Positions 39,399-50,956 of a DNA stretch of 64,000 bases are shown piece after piece; the first letter of the stretch is position 1, and each line of letters opens with the position of its first letter. A program made the position numbers and the translations under genes. Source of the stretch: Datnioides undecimradiatus (taxonomy: Eukaryota; Chordata; Actinopteri; Lobotiformes; Datnioididae). The DNA is taken from assembly GCA_008933995.1 (NCBI GenBank), contig WARS01000016.1, forward strand, positions 15,035,386-15,099,385, given 5' to 3'. The notes beneath the pieces were generated by a model. The model made no database searches, had not been told where the DNA came from, and was given only the letters and a program-made list of their open reading frames with translations.

Positions 39399-39960
39399 TG
39401 TAGGAGAGAGTATCTTCTGTTCCGCTTCAATCTCGGTGCCCGATTAAACCGCGCACACCGGAGAAAAGCGGGGGAGAAAAAAAACAACAGATCTGGTGAC
39501 AGTTCCCAATGAGTCCCCACCAAGCCCCGGCCTCAATTTCAGGGAGGAAAGCTCAAACTGAATGGCCGGTGTCCCGCTCTGGGTCGCCTGCAGACGCCAT
39601 TTTTCTTCTCAGCTCTCCCTCCGTTGAAAACACAGCAGGCCCCAGAGTTGCGTTAAGCTCACAATACACAGCGTTAATTGTACAGGAAGTAGATAGTAGT
39701 TTCCTAAAAAAATAAAAGCATGGTAGCCATAAATACTAAAAATAATTACCAAGTACTGGTGTACATAAATCAACAAATATTAAGGTTGACTAACTTATTT
39801 TTTTGTTTTCCATAATGGTCGTTTATATAATCTAAAAACGATCTTCAAACGTTTCCAATTTAAAGGCTTTACGTGAAATATCCGGAAGTGGGGATTACAT
39901 CCTCCAACTTGACACGAGAAGGCTTGAGTGTATGTGAGGTCACGTGACTCACTATTCCAC
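39399..39960 (-). promoter_or_regulatory. bptf: bptf 5' leader and promoter region
   Basis: Sequence just upstream of the bptf ATG. CpG-dense sequence extends from exon 1 to about 39480, and no TATA box is placed clearly. Two strong consensus sites stand out upstream: CCGGAAGTG at 39882-39890 (ETS/GABP type) and the palindrome GTCACGTGAC at 39939-39948 (E-box of the USF/TFE/MYC class). Such pairs are common in CpG-type housekeeping promoters. The start site itself cannot be placed from sequence. Confidence 0.55.
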
Positions 39961-40779
39961 AATAGACGCAATTGCCGTGCTAGTTCATAAAATTAGTTAT
40001 CCATGCAAACGCGCTCTGCCAATGCTACTTTATTTGAGCTGCCTGGGTCTGGTGGATAGGTTTAATCACAGGTGGGTTGCGTGTGTTCTGTGAAACACCA
40101 TCGCTAATCTTCGGCCCTGTCGCCATCGTCGTCACAGCACAGTGAGGCGAGAAGATAAGCATACGGCCGACATTGAGCTCTATTGGGTTATATGAACCTG
40201 TATCAGTCGTCATAAAAGTTAACATGACAAATCATTTAATTTTTCAAACGACATGAAACAGTTATAATTCATTACTCAAATAAATGGATTTTATATCACT
40301 TTGATTATTTTTGTTTAACCTAGGTCTTATTTTGGTCAATTTAGTCAGCTCTTTATTAACTAAAATACCGTTGGAGTAATGCTGCACTCCTATTGAAAAA
40401 TCTCCGGTATAATGTATTAAGACAGTGGATCTCGCCATAATATTTCACTCAAAAGTAGAAACAGAGGTGCAGTTCTAATATTGTGGTACACGACATCCTC
40501 ATCTCTTTCCTTTATAGTGCTTCATTTCTGACTCAGTCATAAACAGAATATTTTAGATTTGTCCTGCTTTTCTTTGCCTTTTGTTTTTTTGTTTGTTTAT
40601 TACTTATTTGGCTAAGCACTTCATAAATCGACAAACGGGCCCCCTTTGTTCTGCCGGCGTAACAAGGTAGTCAAATATGCCAGTCAACTCTGACCTAAGC
40701 ACAGGACAATCGTTTGTCATTAATTCACATATTCCCATACTTATTTCATAAAGCCATTGTGTGTCTGAATGCGCTATGT

Positions 40780-40861
40780 GTTGTCGTGGCCGAGTGGTTA
40801 AGGCGATGGACTAGAAATCCATTGGGGTCTCCCCGCGCAGGTTCGAATCCTGCCGACAACG
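40780..40861 (+). tRNA. tRNA-Ser (anticodon AGA)
   Basis: An 82-base class II tRNA with discriminator G at 40861. The acceptor stem GTTGTCG (40780-40786) pairs perfectly with CGACAAC (40854-40860). The anticodon stem TGGA/TCCA holds the loop CTAGAAA with anticodon AGA at 40813-40815. A long variable arm (TTGGGGTCTCCCCGC) is the serine signature. The A box (TGGCCGAGTGG) and B box (GGTTCGAATCC) are intact and there is no intron or encoded CCA. It matches the human tRNA-Ser-AGA sequence except for one compensated acceptor pair. Confidence 0.98.
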
Positions 40862-40870
40862 ACAAGTAAG

Positions 40871-40875
40871 TTTTT
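40871..40875 (+). terminator. RNA polymerase III terminator
   Basis: A TTTTT run ten bases past the tRNA end, the usual pol III stop signal, which supports the tRNA gene being transcribable. Confidence 0.85.
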
Positions 40876-41231
40876 GTCGCATTGGTGTCTCGATATAACA
40901 CCGCCGTCATCTATTGATTATCTGTCAGTAACGTTGTTAGCAGTCAGTGGACCAAGTAACAATACGATACGGCATCTTGTGGCACACGATTTCCTTAGCT
41001 AACTGCTCGTGGTGTTGTAAAAGAACACAGTATCTTTTCATTATATTTTTTTTAACGTTCCTCGTACGTCAACTTACGTCGATGGCTGCGATTACATGTT
41101 AACCACATCCCTTGATTCTGCTACATTTACTTACTGATTACATTCAGTGTTTGAGTTAGTTTCTTTATACCGCTCCCATGATAACCACTCGGCAGACACG
41201 ATTCAGATTTATTTACCTGCACTTTAAAAAA

Positions 41232-41273
41232 TAAAAATATATATATATATATATATATATCTGTCTCTTATAC

Positions 41274-41302
<29 letters not shown>
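41232..41302. repeat. (AT)n microsatellite interrupted by a foreign 19-mer
   Basis: AT dinucleotides at about 41237-41260 and again at 41280-41302, split only by the 19-base Tn5 mosaic end. In the genome the two halves are probably one continuous array whose true length is unknown. Confidence 0.9.
41261..41279. other. Tn5 mosaic end / Nextera adapter sequence (probable assembly artefact)
   Basis: The bases CTGTCTCTTATACACATCT are the exact reverse complement of the 19-bp Tn5 mosaic end used in Nextera libraries. No other Tn5 or IS50 sequence is nearby, and both flanks are low-complexity AT repeat, where assemblers commonly join untrimmed reads. It is annotated as contamination, not as a transposon. 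Confidence 0.93.
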
Positions 41303-41304
<2 letters not shown>

Positions 41305-42244
41305 AAAGGCAAAATATAAGTGCAGGTGAGACAGTAGCCTACCTAATTATATTCTACATCAGGATTAGCAGCTAGTAAAAAATCAGCACCGTTGAAAACA
41401 AAAATCTAATTTCTCATTGATAGTCTATGTAAATATATGGATATGCATAATCACATCATATATTTAAGTGTTAGATAACAGTATAACATTCAAAATTGTT
41501 CTGTGCAAATTCTTTTTAACATCACATTTGAGTTTCGCTTTGAGACAAAAAACCCCACTCAATTCAAGTATAAAATGATACTGATTTAAAGTTAAGATTT
41601 ACAAAATTACTTTAAAACTTTCTAGGAAGTGATTCACTTTGGAAAATAAAAGGTAGATATTTGTAGAATAACTAGTAATTAAATTTCAAGAAAAATGGAG
41701 ATGTTACATCATGACTTAAAGCTGCCATTGCTCTGCATTGTATCAACACAGTGAAACATGGATTCAAAGATTTCTCATATATATTTGTATTCAAAATAAA
41801 AGGCTTTCCTGTGGAAAACCCAGTACAAAGTCACAGCTGACAGATTCACAAATATTCAGTTGTGTTTGGACATAAAGAAGTTAGTCACCTTCAAATTTAA
41901 GTGTTCAAAGGCAGTCCCATCACAATGTCACAAACCTTTGACGTACTCATATTGGGTGACTTTTGCATGCATTTTAGAAACCTATTATTAACCAGTCTGG
42001 TATATCAGCAGGCTGATAATTCATTACAAAAACCATATGAACAGTCAACATTTTATCTGTTTAAACAAGTTTAAAACACGGTCAAAGGCATCTGCAACAT
42101 ATTTAACAGCTAAAATACATAAAAAACTCTTGAGTTCTGATGGATAAATGCCAAAAAACACTTAATATTGTAGCATTTGAGTCAAGTGTACAACCTTGAA
42201 ATCACTACAGGTGTAAAGTTGGAAAGAGACAATATGCTCAGTGA

Positions 42245-42250
42245 TTTATT
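42245..42250 (-). promoter_or_regulatory. nol11: nol11 polyadenylation signal AATAAA
   Basis: TTTATT on the plus strand is AATAAA in the nol11 sense, only about 25 bases beyond the TAG stop. If used, the 3' UTR is about 40-60 bases. Confidence 0.7.
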
Positions 42251-42274
42251 AAAAGTATAGACATTGTACATGTT

Positions 42275-44669
42275 CTAAAACAGCTCAATGATTTCAATGG
42301 AGTACTGTCCAACATCCTTCTTGTTCATTTTCATGTTATTAAGCTCTTGTAGGCTGCCCTCGATTTTTCCAAGCTCAGAAACCAGTCTCACCTGAGAAGA
42401 GAAAAAGGGTTCTTTAAGTTTTTTCTAATTAATTCTGCATGTTCTCATGCTGTTTCCCAGAATATATAAGAGTTATATACAGACTTTTTCTTACCTGAGA
42501 CTTAACAAAGCTGTGAAGGTTCAGCAGTAAGCCTTTGGCTTCAGGAGTCATCACAAGCACTGTGAAATGGGCATCCAACAGCAAACACACCCAATCCATG
42601 ATCTAAAATCAAATGCAAAGTAAACAGTTGTGCGATTCTTATATAAAGTATAATTACTCTGGCTGAAATGTGTGTATACTATAATGCCAGTGCTTATACT
42701 TCATTGGTACATACAAATTAGAAAAACTGTCTCCATCTTTTTAAGCTGACCATGCACTATGCACTGTGGCTACACTCAAGTCAGACTGCACACAGCTCAG
42801 GTCAGAATGTGAGTCCACAATATCTGAATTTGACAATCTGTCACCAAAACCTTTTTCCGCCACCAGACTTGTCACTAAATGTGTCCTGTTTTGACAGACA
42901 CTGGCTGCACCCATATGTGTAGCTACCCTAATTATCTAGTTCAGATACGGATACAGACCTGAGACAGACTTGGTGATCGCAATCCATGCATCTGTGGGGA
43001 AGCATCTTGAGAATATTTTAGGTAAAGGAACTGCAGGTACTGGAGGAAAAGCTGAATGCACAAGAAACAGAATTTGACATAATAAACGTTTTTTAAGCAC
43101 CCATTGTGTTATGAAAATATATAACTGGTATGGTCTCAATTGTCATGAATGGTTACTCACAACAACTTCTTGGGAGGAGAGATCTTTAAGGTGTGGGAGA
43201 AGGAAGGTGTCACTGTACGCTGTCAGCAGGACCTCATTTCTATGCAGCTGGAGTTAAGGTGTTTATGTATTCTTCGATTCAAATCATTAAACAGCAAATA
43301 GTTTGCAATTAACGTCTGAGTGAATGTGCGCAGGGAGGATACAGTAGAACAGCTTTGTGCAGCCCCACAGGACAGATCTGTTCCAGCGGGGTTGAAGTCT
43401 TCTCCTTGTCTTCTGCTCTGGTGTTACTGGCGGTGCCACCTCCCCCAAGGGTGTCTGAGCGGTCTTCTTCAAAGGAGGTGGGACTGAAACCATTTTGCAA
43501 GCCGACTTGGCCCCGCTCCCTGGCGATTAGGGTTTCCATGAAGGAGACACTGTCAGGCTCCAGGCTCACTTTTTCTGCATCAACGTCTGGCATGCTGCAG
43601 GTTGAAGACAGAGCAAAACACTGTTAGCTTTTCATTTAATATTGCATAGAGTCAATGATAAACAGATTGTGAAACTATTTTTTCTGTCTCATGCTTGTGT
43701 ATCTGTGCTAGCCTGCCAATAAGGAGTTTGTCTAGACTGTGTATAACATGTATAATGATATTCTTTTGTCATAATTAGCATGTGAATTTTCAATTAAAAA
43801 TGTTTTGTGAGGTCAAAGTGCCCTTTAACTTTTGACCACAAAAATCTGATTGTTGCGTTCATGTGAAATCTTTGCCAAACTTGTAGAGATTACCTCAAGG
43901 CATTCCTGAGATGATGTGGTCACAATAATCAGATGGACACTCAACCTTGAAACACAATGCCATAATTGGGGATGTGCACTCCAAAACCATTTATTTTACC
44001 TGATAAAGGCCTTAAGACAGGCACAGGTGACAGCTTCTGGGATGTCCGGAAAAAACTGCAAGCACAGCTGACACAGAAAGTAATCCTTCCTCTCCAGGGC
44101 CAGAAGCACAAGGTCAGGACACACACTGTTTAGGGTCAAAATTACATCTTTTTAATCTTTCAGTTAATTTCTCATTAAAAAAAAAATGCATAATCCCAGT
44201 TCCATTGTCATGTATTGCTAACCTGTGACAGAGAGCCTGAGTATGGACAAGCTGTGCCAGGATGCTCGGGGTGTAGAAGGATGGATCAGACAGGCTCCGG
44301 GACACAAGGGTTGATGCCAAGTGCCCCACTGAGGGCTGCAGGTCCTGGATGTCTGCTCTGGTGAGGAGCCCCTCCACTTCTTTCTGAATCTCTTCAGCTG
44401 TCGCTGTCTACATGAGGAAATTCAAATTGTTTGCAGTTGTACAATGACTTTTATCAATGCTGTTGCAGTATTTTATTGAAAGCCAATATAAAAATGTTTA
44501 TTTACCTTAATTAGCTCCAGAACTTGTTCAATTGTAAAACTAGGTGCTGATTGGGCTTTACGGTTTGTTCTCTGCACACAAAGAGCAAAGAATTAAACCA
44601 AAGATTATACCACTAACATGAGTGTCAGTAAACCACTACTTGTAAAGTGACACTTTATTCACACTCACA

Positions 44670-44713
<44 letters not shown>

Positions 44714-47700
44714 GAACCTTAAAAGGGTAAAAATAACAAACAATTGTGTCCTAATCCAAAAGCAACTGGTGCCTTTGGGGTTCTACTGTGGGTGAATGTT
44801 GGTTCAGTCATTTCATATGTTGAGATGAAATGTTTGATGAGACACACTTCTTTTGGGCAGCAATTACTGTAACTCACAATTTCACATGGACCTACTGCTA
44901 ATTAGTACCAAGAGTTTTTTTTCTTTTAAATTGGATGTTCATCTAGGAACAAGGCAACAATGTGTAGCTGTGATGCAGTTCCTCCCTCTGTCTATACAAA
45001 GTCTCTTAATTTGCCTTACCGTCTTCCTGGTCTCCACTGTTCTAGAGGGCTGAGCTTTCTCAGCATGCAGAATGTTATTCCAAGAGGGTACAGATGCTGG
45101 GGCTTTGGACTCTGCAGCAGACAGAAAAACACACTGTGTTGAGTGAACATGAAAATGTGCAATGTTCAAATGACTGCCAGGATTCCATCATCATGCAGCA
45201 TCATTTAGAATAATATTACATGACTAGATATGCATTGTTCAGTATGTTGTAGAAATATATATGTGTATGCTGAATCAGTGGTGTGATTCAACATATATAT
45301 GCATCAATCTGCCTTGATTAAACTAATTGAAACAGTTGCACTATAAACGTACTCTAAATGCATTTTAGCTCACCTTCAGTCTTGGTCTGCCTTAGCTTTC
45401 CCAGGGCAGAGGCCAGGGAAGATTTTGGGCACTCAAATGGAATAACAGAGAGGGTTTTCCCATGTGGAATGAATAACTTGTTGGAATAAGTCCATAGCTA
45501 AAATAAAAAAAAACCCCAAAACAAACCCAAACAGAAATTAATAGTGCAACTCGACATCAATAATATAAAAACAGCACAACTGATTTATTAATACTGTAAT
45601 TTTAAAATTGTAATCTGCCATATAGTTGTGAGGAGGGACAGCGAGCCCTGTCACAGTGGAGAGCAGTTACAATGCTCTACCAAAGTCATACAGTCCTCCA
45701 TCAGCACCCAGCAGCTGGAAGGACAGGGAACCTTGGCCTGCATTAATAACAGCAATGAGGGCTGACTGCGTAGGTATCTCATGCATACTTCAAACTTCAG
45801 CACCACACACCAGTGATTGTTCTGAATGAGTCCTTGGGCCCTGCTGCTAACATGGCTAAAATCATTAATACCCATTCATTCAATGATGATTTAACACAAA
45901 CATTAGAAAACGTTACGCTTAGCAGGTTTATTTGCATTTAATACATCAAAGCATTCCTACCTGTCCATAGATTTTACCCGCCATCTCTTTTCCTGCCTGC
46001 AGCGTCTGGAAATTGGTATTCCAGATGCAGAGGAAGTCTGAAAAGAGCCATTCAAGAACCACAAACACGCACATCAGACTCTGGAGTCACATAGGATCAA
46101 GTCATCCTTCTCATGCATTTAGCCAAAAAACAAGATTTACATATCAAAATGAAACAATGTTTCCAGCATTTTTGTTTTGAAAGGCTACTGAAGACAGGAA
46201 AGACCAACAGGGATAACTAGTTTTTGTCATTTTTCCAGTGTGAACTTCTCATAATTAAATCCTTTATGTTCTGGAGTTGTGACTGCTGACTCAATAATAT
46301 GGCTTACTTAAAGCCTTGCACTATATCTAACTTAGACAGACCCCAGCTCAGGCATAAAATATCTTAAAATCTCAAACAGATATGTCTGAACAAAGCACTT
46401 GTGGTCTTCAGGCAGTGTAATCAAACTGCATTTACCTTTACCCGCTCCTGCAGAGGGGTGTGGAACCCCCACAACAGCTACGTGGGCTTCATCCAAGTCA
46501 AGGGCTGATGCTGCCTCCAGCAGACCCTCACCAACAGAAAGACTCAGCAGAAGACTACGGGGGAGTGGAAGAGCCTGAGCTCCCTCTGCAGCCCCCAGGC
46601 CCCGCACAGAGATGACACTCCGGTAGACATGACCATTTGGGTCTAGTTACAGGAAGATGATGAGGCACAAACAGGTAAAAAGGATTGCTGAAGGGAGATT
46701 AAAGATCTAGAACTAATGGTACCTGACTTCCTTATGTTGTGCAACCCGATCATAACATGAACCTGGACACTAAGTGAAACTGCATGGGGCTCTAGTTTAA
46801 GGTGATAGGCTCTTGATGTTAGGTTCATTTATTTAATAATTTAATCTGAGTAACCCTTTAAAAACTACACAATGCAAACAACCCCATGCCGTCAAACAGT
46901 GACACTAAGAGTACTTTCACAGTAAATTCAGGCTTACAGAGGTAAAGCAGGCAGATGTTTTTATCCCTGTAGGATGCAGAGAAGCTGAGCGGGGAAAGAC
47001 CGGGCTCCTCTCTCTCCAGCCGGTACCTCTGTAGAGTGTTGGGATTTAGTCTCTGCAGGTAAAGGAAATTATCTCCTTTCTGAGGGAGAAAATTGAGATG
47101 ATTAAGGTAAAAGGCCTTTAGACAAACCAGTCACTAAAAATTGATGAAGGCATCTATGGAGAAAATCAGTACAGACAAGAGTTGTTCTTGATAAATGGTT
47201 GACAAAATATACATCACTCATATGTAGGCACATGAGCATGCCATCAAATAAACTATCTGAAAATTAGCATTGTGATACAAGTCCAAGAAATATTAAAAAT
47301 TTGAAATCAACAGTCAGCATTGCTCCCAAAAAGGCCATAAACATTGTACACATTTCCAAATGATGTAAAATATGTTACCTGTTCAGTTGTGAAGATGACA
47401 AACTGCTGTGACTCTGCCACTATGTTGGTGCTCCATCTAAAGACAAATCAAACAATCATCAACAGCTACAAGAGACAAGTTAGACCATAACACAGCACAG
47501 GCATCAGATCATTTTAATACTTAAACTTTTAGCAACTATATAAATGTGGTGCCTGAACAACAGAGCTTTCTAACTAATGACAACTTATAAAATTTTAGAG
47601 ATGCAGAGGCTTTCAGATAATATGATACGAGCTGCACTCACTACTCACATCTAGCTAGATGTTTGGGGAACATGTGTAGAACACAGACTTTAAGGAATAT

Positions 47701-49823
47701 TAATACTGACCTAACAGTCTCCTCTTGAGCCAGGACTTCCTCTATGGGCTGCTGAGGAGCAGAAAGAAGAGAGTCAAGGATCCTCACAGCTCCTCTCTGG
47801 AACAAGACCACGGGCTCACCTCCAGGCACACAGTGGACCCTCCAGACATCTGATGACACCTGAAAAGAACATATTCACAGAAGACAGGAATGAGACTTTG
47901 TTCTGTTTTGTTACCAATCAATCAATCATACAATTAATAAATGGAGGCACTTTGTACACAATGATTCTCAGAGGTCAATGGATTTTGTAGATTTTTCCTC
48001 TGTGACCAGCTACAATGCTGGACAAAATAATTAATCAAGGTGGATATATTCTAAATGTAGAGCTCACAGTTGTCAAAGAAGCATAAAATAAACTGTTAGA
48101 AACTGGTTAACACTAAAATCAAATGTGGCTTTTTCAAGGCTCTGTGAATATCCTATTGAAAATGAAGCAGAAACTTACTGTTAACATGAACAGAAATAAG
48201 ACACGACATCAACCTCCTGTTGAACAGTAAATCATTTCATCAAATATATTGCGAGTGGATTGGAAATACTCACTACAATTCATGTAGGATGTTCTTAAAA
48301 CACAGAAAAGAATGGACGCTAAAGCCAAAGCTTTCTGCAGTGGGAAGACAGAAAACGAATTTCTTTGCAGCTTCACTAATCTAGATTAGAATAAACCACT
48401 TACAGCATGGTCTGTGGAAACAACATGAATGCTTTTAAAAGGATGCTGTCTGAAAGTGTGTGCCACTATCCCCAAATGTATGATGAATAATAAGTCACCC
48501 CTATCTGTGACAACAGGCTTTCATCTTGCCTGCATGTAAACACTTTTATCTTTAGACAAACTAGTTGGAGCAGCAGACGAATAGCTGTGATGGTCACACT
48601 TACAGTTGCTTTGAAGGCCTTATCTAAGAGTATGCCTTCTTCCTTCCAAATTCTGATCACCTGAAAAGAAAAACACACACACAGATATTATTTTATGCCT
48701 GTCACGGAAATATTTATGAAAGGTCATAAAGAGATATCTAGAGACTAAATGAATGACAATAAATTTATAACATATTTTATTTAATATTTATTTTAGATAA
48801 GGGCACATACATTAAGTAAAGTTGTTGAGTGAATAATTAACCACATGGACAAGGGCAAGTGGTAAACTCACTGTTCATAAAAGTTTACTCAAAAAACAAC
48901 ATTTCAGTCATTCCCTTTACAATGAATTTAGAGCTGATTGTGTGTGGAAGATCACACATTTCCTTAACTGTGCTGAAGTTCCTTAGTATAGTTTGTATAC
49001 TTTGGGTAAGAGTTGACTGGTTCATCATTGCTAATTTTTTTATCTGACCGGGTCAAATGGAGCTCTAGAGTGATGATGCTGCAGCTAAAGTGATCACCAG
49101 GATCCCTCTTCTAGCCGTGTTTGCTCGTCTTCATACTGCCGATATAAAGAATGAAAGTCTACCTTGCTGTCTGAGACTGCCACATATTCCTTGGTCTGCG
49201 AGTTGTAGACAGCTGGACAGGTCAGGGTCTGTCCTTGTTTCACCGTCCAGCTGCTCAGCGGCTTCTGGTCTGAAACCTGTTAACACGAGGAGGATTTTAA
49301 AAAAGAAGCGGTTACTTAGATATAAAGGAGAAAATGGGTTTTTTTAACCTAGCTTCATATCTACGCTGGTGGAGCCTCGCAACTCAAAGCCATCCTAAGT
49401 TAGCTATCAAATGTGTGTCTTATAGTTTACCCAGCAACCGTTAGGTAACATTTGTCTGGTTATGTACACTGGTATGACGTTAACTCCAACACTCACAATC
49501 GCAGAAAATGAGTGAGGGTATTATTAAAACAAGCTGATGTATTTGTCTAGTCTGTTCTGGTGGTTACTGTAGCTGTTGCTAAGAACAGCCGGAGATGCCA
49601 ACACGAGTTGCACAGGTCGCACAGATCAGCTGGCCCAGGTTGGGAGAGTCGCCTCAAAACAAGGGTTTCACGTTACCTTGTACAGTGTGACTGATCTGGT
49701 TGAGTCGGTGACGATGACATGGTCACTGTCCCTCTCTGCTTCGATGCCCTGAATGCCTGAATTTGACAGAGTTTGAGCTGGAACAAGTCCGCACAACGTG
49801 TATCCCTCATACAGCGCGGCCAT
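42275..49823 (-). CDS. nol11: nol11, nucleolar protein 11 (18 coding exons)
   Basis: NOL11 belongs to the t-UTP part of the small-subunit processome and is needed for rDNA transcription and early 18S pre-rRNA cleavage in the nucleolus. Coding exons, 5' to 3': 49823-49677, 49276-49163, 48660-48604, 47859-47711, 47436-47379, 47079-46938, 46642-46436, 46037-45961, 45497-45374, 45111-45020, 44571-44506, 44407-44223, 44125-44000, 43594-43343, 43239-43161, 43051-42959, 42602-42495, 42391-42275. They total 2,193 nt, 730 residues (human 719), with all phases consistent and all GT-AG. Family matches include [79 protein letters not shown] and the terminal YSIEIIELF. The N-terminal half is expected to be WD-like beta-propeller, the C-terminal half helical. 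Human NOL11 also lies directly upstream of BPTF in the same direction. Confidence 0.96.
44671..44713. repeat. Compound (TC)n(AC)n microsatellite
   Basis: About 13 TC units followed by about 9 AC units, in the nol11 intron between coding exons 10 and 11. Confidence 0.93.
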
Positions 49824-49930
49824 GCTTCCACGAGAAGTGGAACCCGTTAAGTATCGCGAGAAGAGACGAGTGTTTGTCTGAGCACCGGAACTACGAGACT
49901 GCTCACCGCTCTACCCGCGCCAAGCATGGA
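49824..49930 (-). promoter_or_regulatory. nol11: nol11 5' leader and core promoter region
   Basis: GC-richer sequence upstream of the nol11 ATG, with no TATA box. On the minus strand TCTCGCGA (49854-49861) matches one half and more of the TCTCGCGAGA element found in TATA-less housekeeping promoters. A GTTCCGGTG ETS-like core lies at about 49885-49893. The ATG is preceded by AAGC, giving an acceptable start context. Confidence 0.5.
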
Positions 49931-50871
49931 CGCAATACTTAAAATTATGATGTTTCCTCCGCATTTCTCCGACATTAAGGCTGACGCTGGCTTATAGATA
50001 TCTTCGGAAACGTCAGAATCCCTACCTTGGCAGAATCATAATTTTATCAGCCAAAATATCAGCTCTAAACCTAAATAAGCCCCATCAAATTTGAACGGGA
50101 ATGTTATCAAACTACTCACTTTTTTGACATGATTAGCAATAATTCTGATCATTTTCATTATTTTAAAGGCAAGAGAATAAACCCTTATTTCTCAGATTGC
50201 GAGAAAGAGAAAAGACTTTGGTACCATGACAGTATAACATACATATGCTTATACAGCCAATTAGTTATATGTTTGTGTTTGGTTTTAGTCTGTTTTCTGT
50301 TTATTTTTGCCATGAAGATAGTTTGCAGTTTCTGCCGTTATCTAAAGTCTATATATCTGCTTACAAATTATATTTTTTAAAAGGCTGCTGTAGCCTCCCT
50401 TAAGTTGTTTCAAAGTATGCATCAGATATATCTGTTCACTTTGTTCAGCTGTAACTGTTGCATTGCACTGTTGATGCTGTGAAAGATGGCATTTTCTGTT
50501 CAGCGTGGGACAAAACCATTAGGTTTTAGACATTTAGGAGAAATATGTGTGAGAGAGGCCAACTGTTACCCAGGCAAACTCATAGACTTTATAAACACTT
50601 TGGTGATATAATGCTATTGAACAATTCTGGTTGTGGCTACAACAAATTAATTGCCATACATTCACATTCAGTGAATTCAGCAACTTGTCATCATGTTGTA
50701 TATGCCTTTGGTTGTTTTCTCAAAGTGGACTTGCCTGGGTGAAGCTTAAATAGAGACTAACTGACAAATGCTTAGCATAAATCGAGTAGTGATAAATTCA
50801 TGTCTGCAATGTTGAATTTGTGGTTATTGTGCTACATACAATGAAAAGGCAGCTTAAGTCAGATCATATTC
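49931..50871. other. Intergenic sequence between nol11 and the first apoh gene
   Basis: About 0.9 kb of AT-rich spacer. An open frame at 50129-50380 is rich in hydrophobic residues but matches nothing known. No RNA gene or repeat family recognised. Confidence 0.55.
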
Positions 50872-50877
50872 TTTAAT
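50872..50877 (-). promoter_or_regulatory. apoh: Candidate polyadenylation signal ATTAAA of apoh copy A
   Basis: TTTAAT on the plus strand, read ATTAAA in gene sense, about 80 bases past the TGA stop of the gene. It is the closest common signal variant. Confidence 0.5.
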
Positions 50878-50956
50878 TGTTAAGAGCAGAACACACCAAC
50901 AGCTTTGCCATGTAGCAGTAGTTTCATAATCAACTAGGAAGAGATCTACTGCTATT

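Larger units (their letters stand above)
40876..42244. other. Intergenic sequence between tRNA-Ser and nol11
   Basis: AT-rich spacer with no gene recognised. It holds the interrupted AT microsatellite and adapter-like insert described separately. Confidence 0.6.

Noticed and set aside
41261-41279. A genuine Tn5 or IS50 insertion.
   Set aside because: Only the 19-bp mosaic end is present, with no transposase, no second end and no target duplication other than the AT repeat itself.
42392-49676. A snoRNA in a nol11 intron, expected because human NOL11 hosts an H/ACA snoRNA (SNORA38B, from memory).
   Set aside because: I scanned the larger introns by eye on the minus strand and could not find a convincing H/ACA or C/D fold with correctly placed boxes. 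A covariance-model search would settle it.
50129-50380. A hydrophobic 83-codon frame between nol11 and apoh, as a small membrane protein gene.
   Set aside because: AT-rich sequence readily encodes Phe/Ile/Leu/Tyr-rich frames, and there is no promoter, signal or homology evidence.
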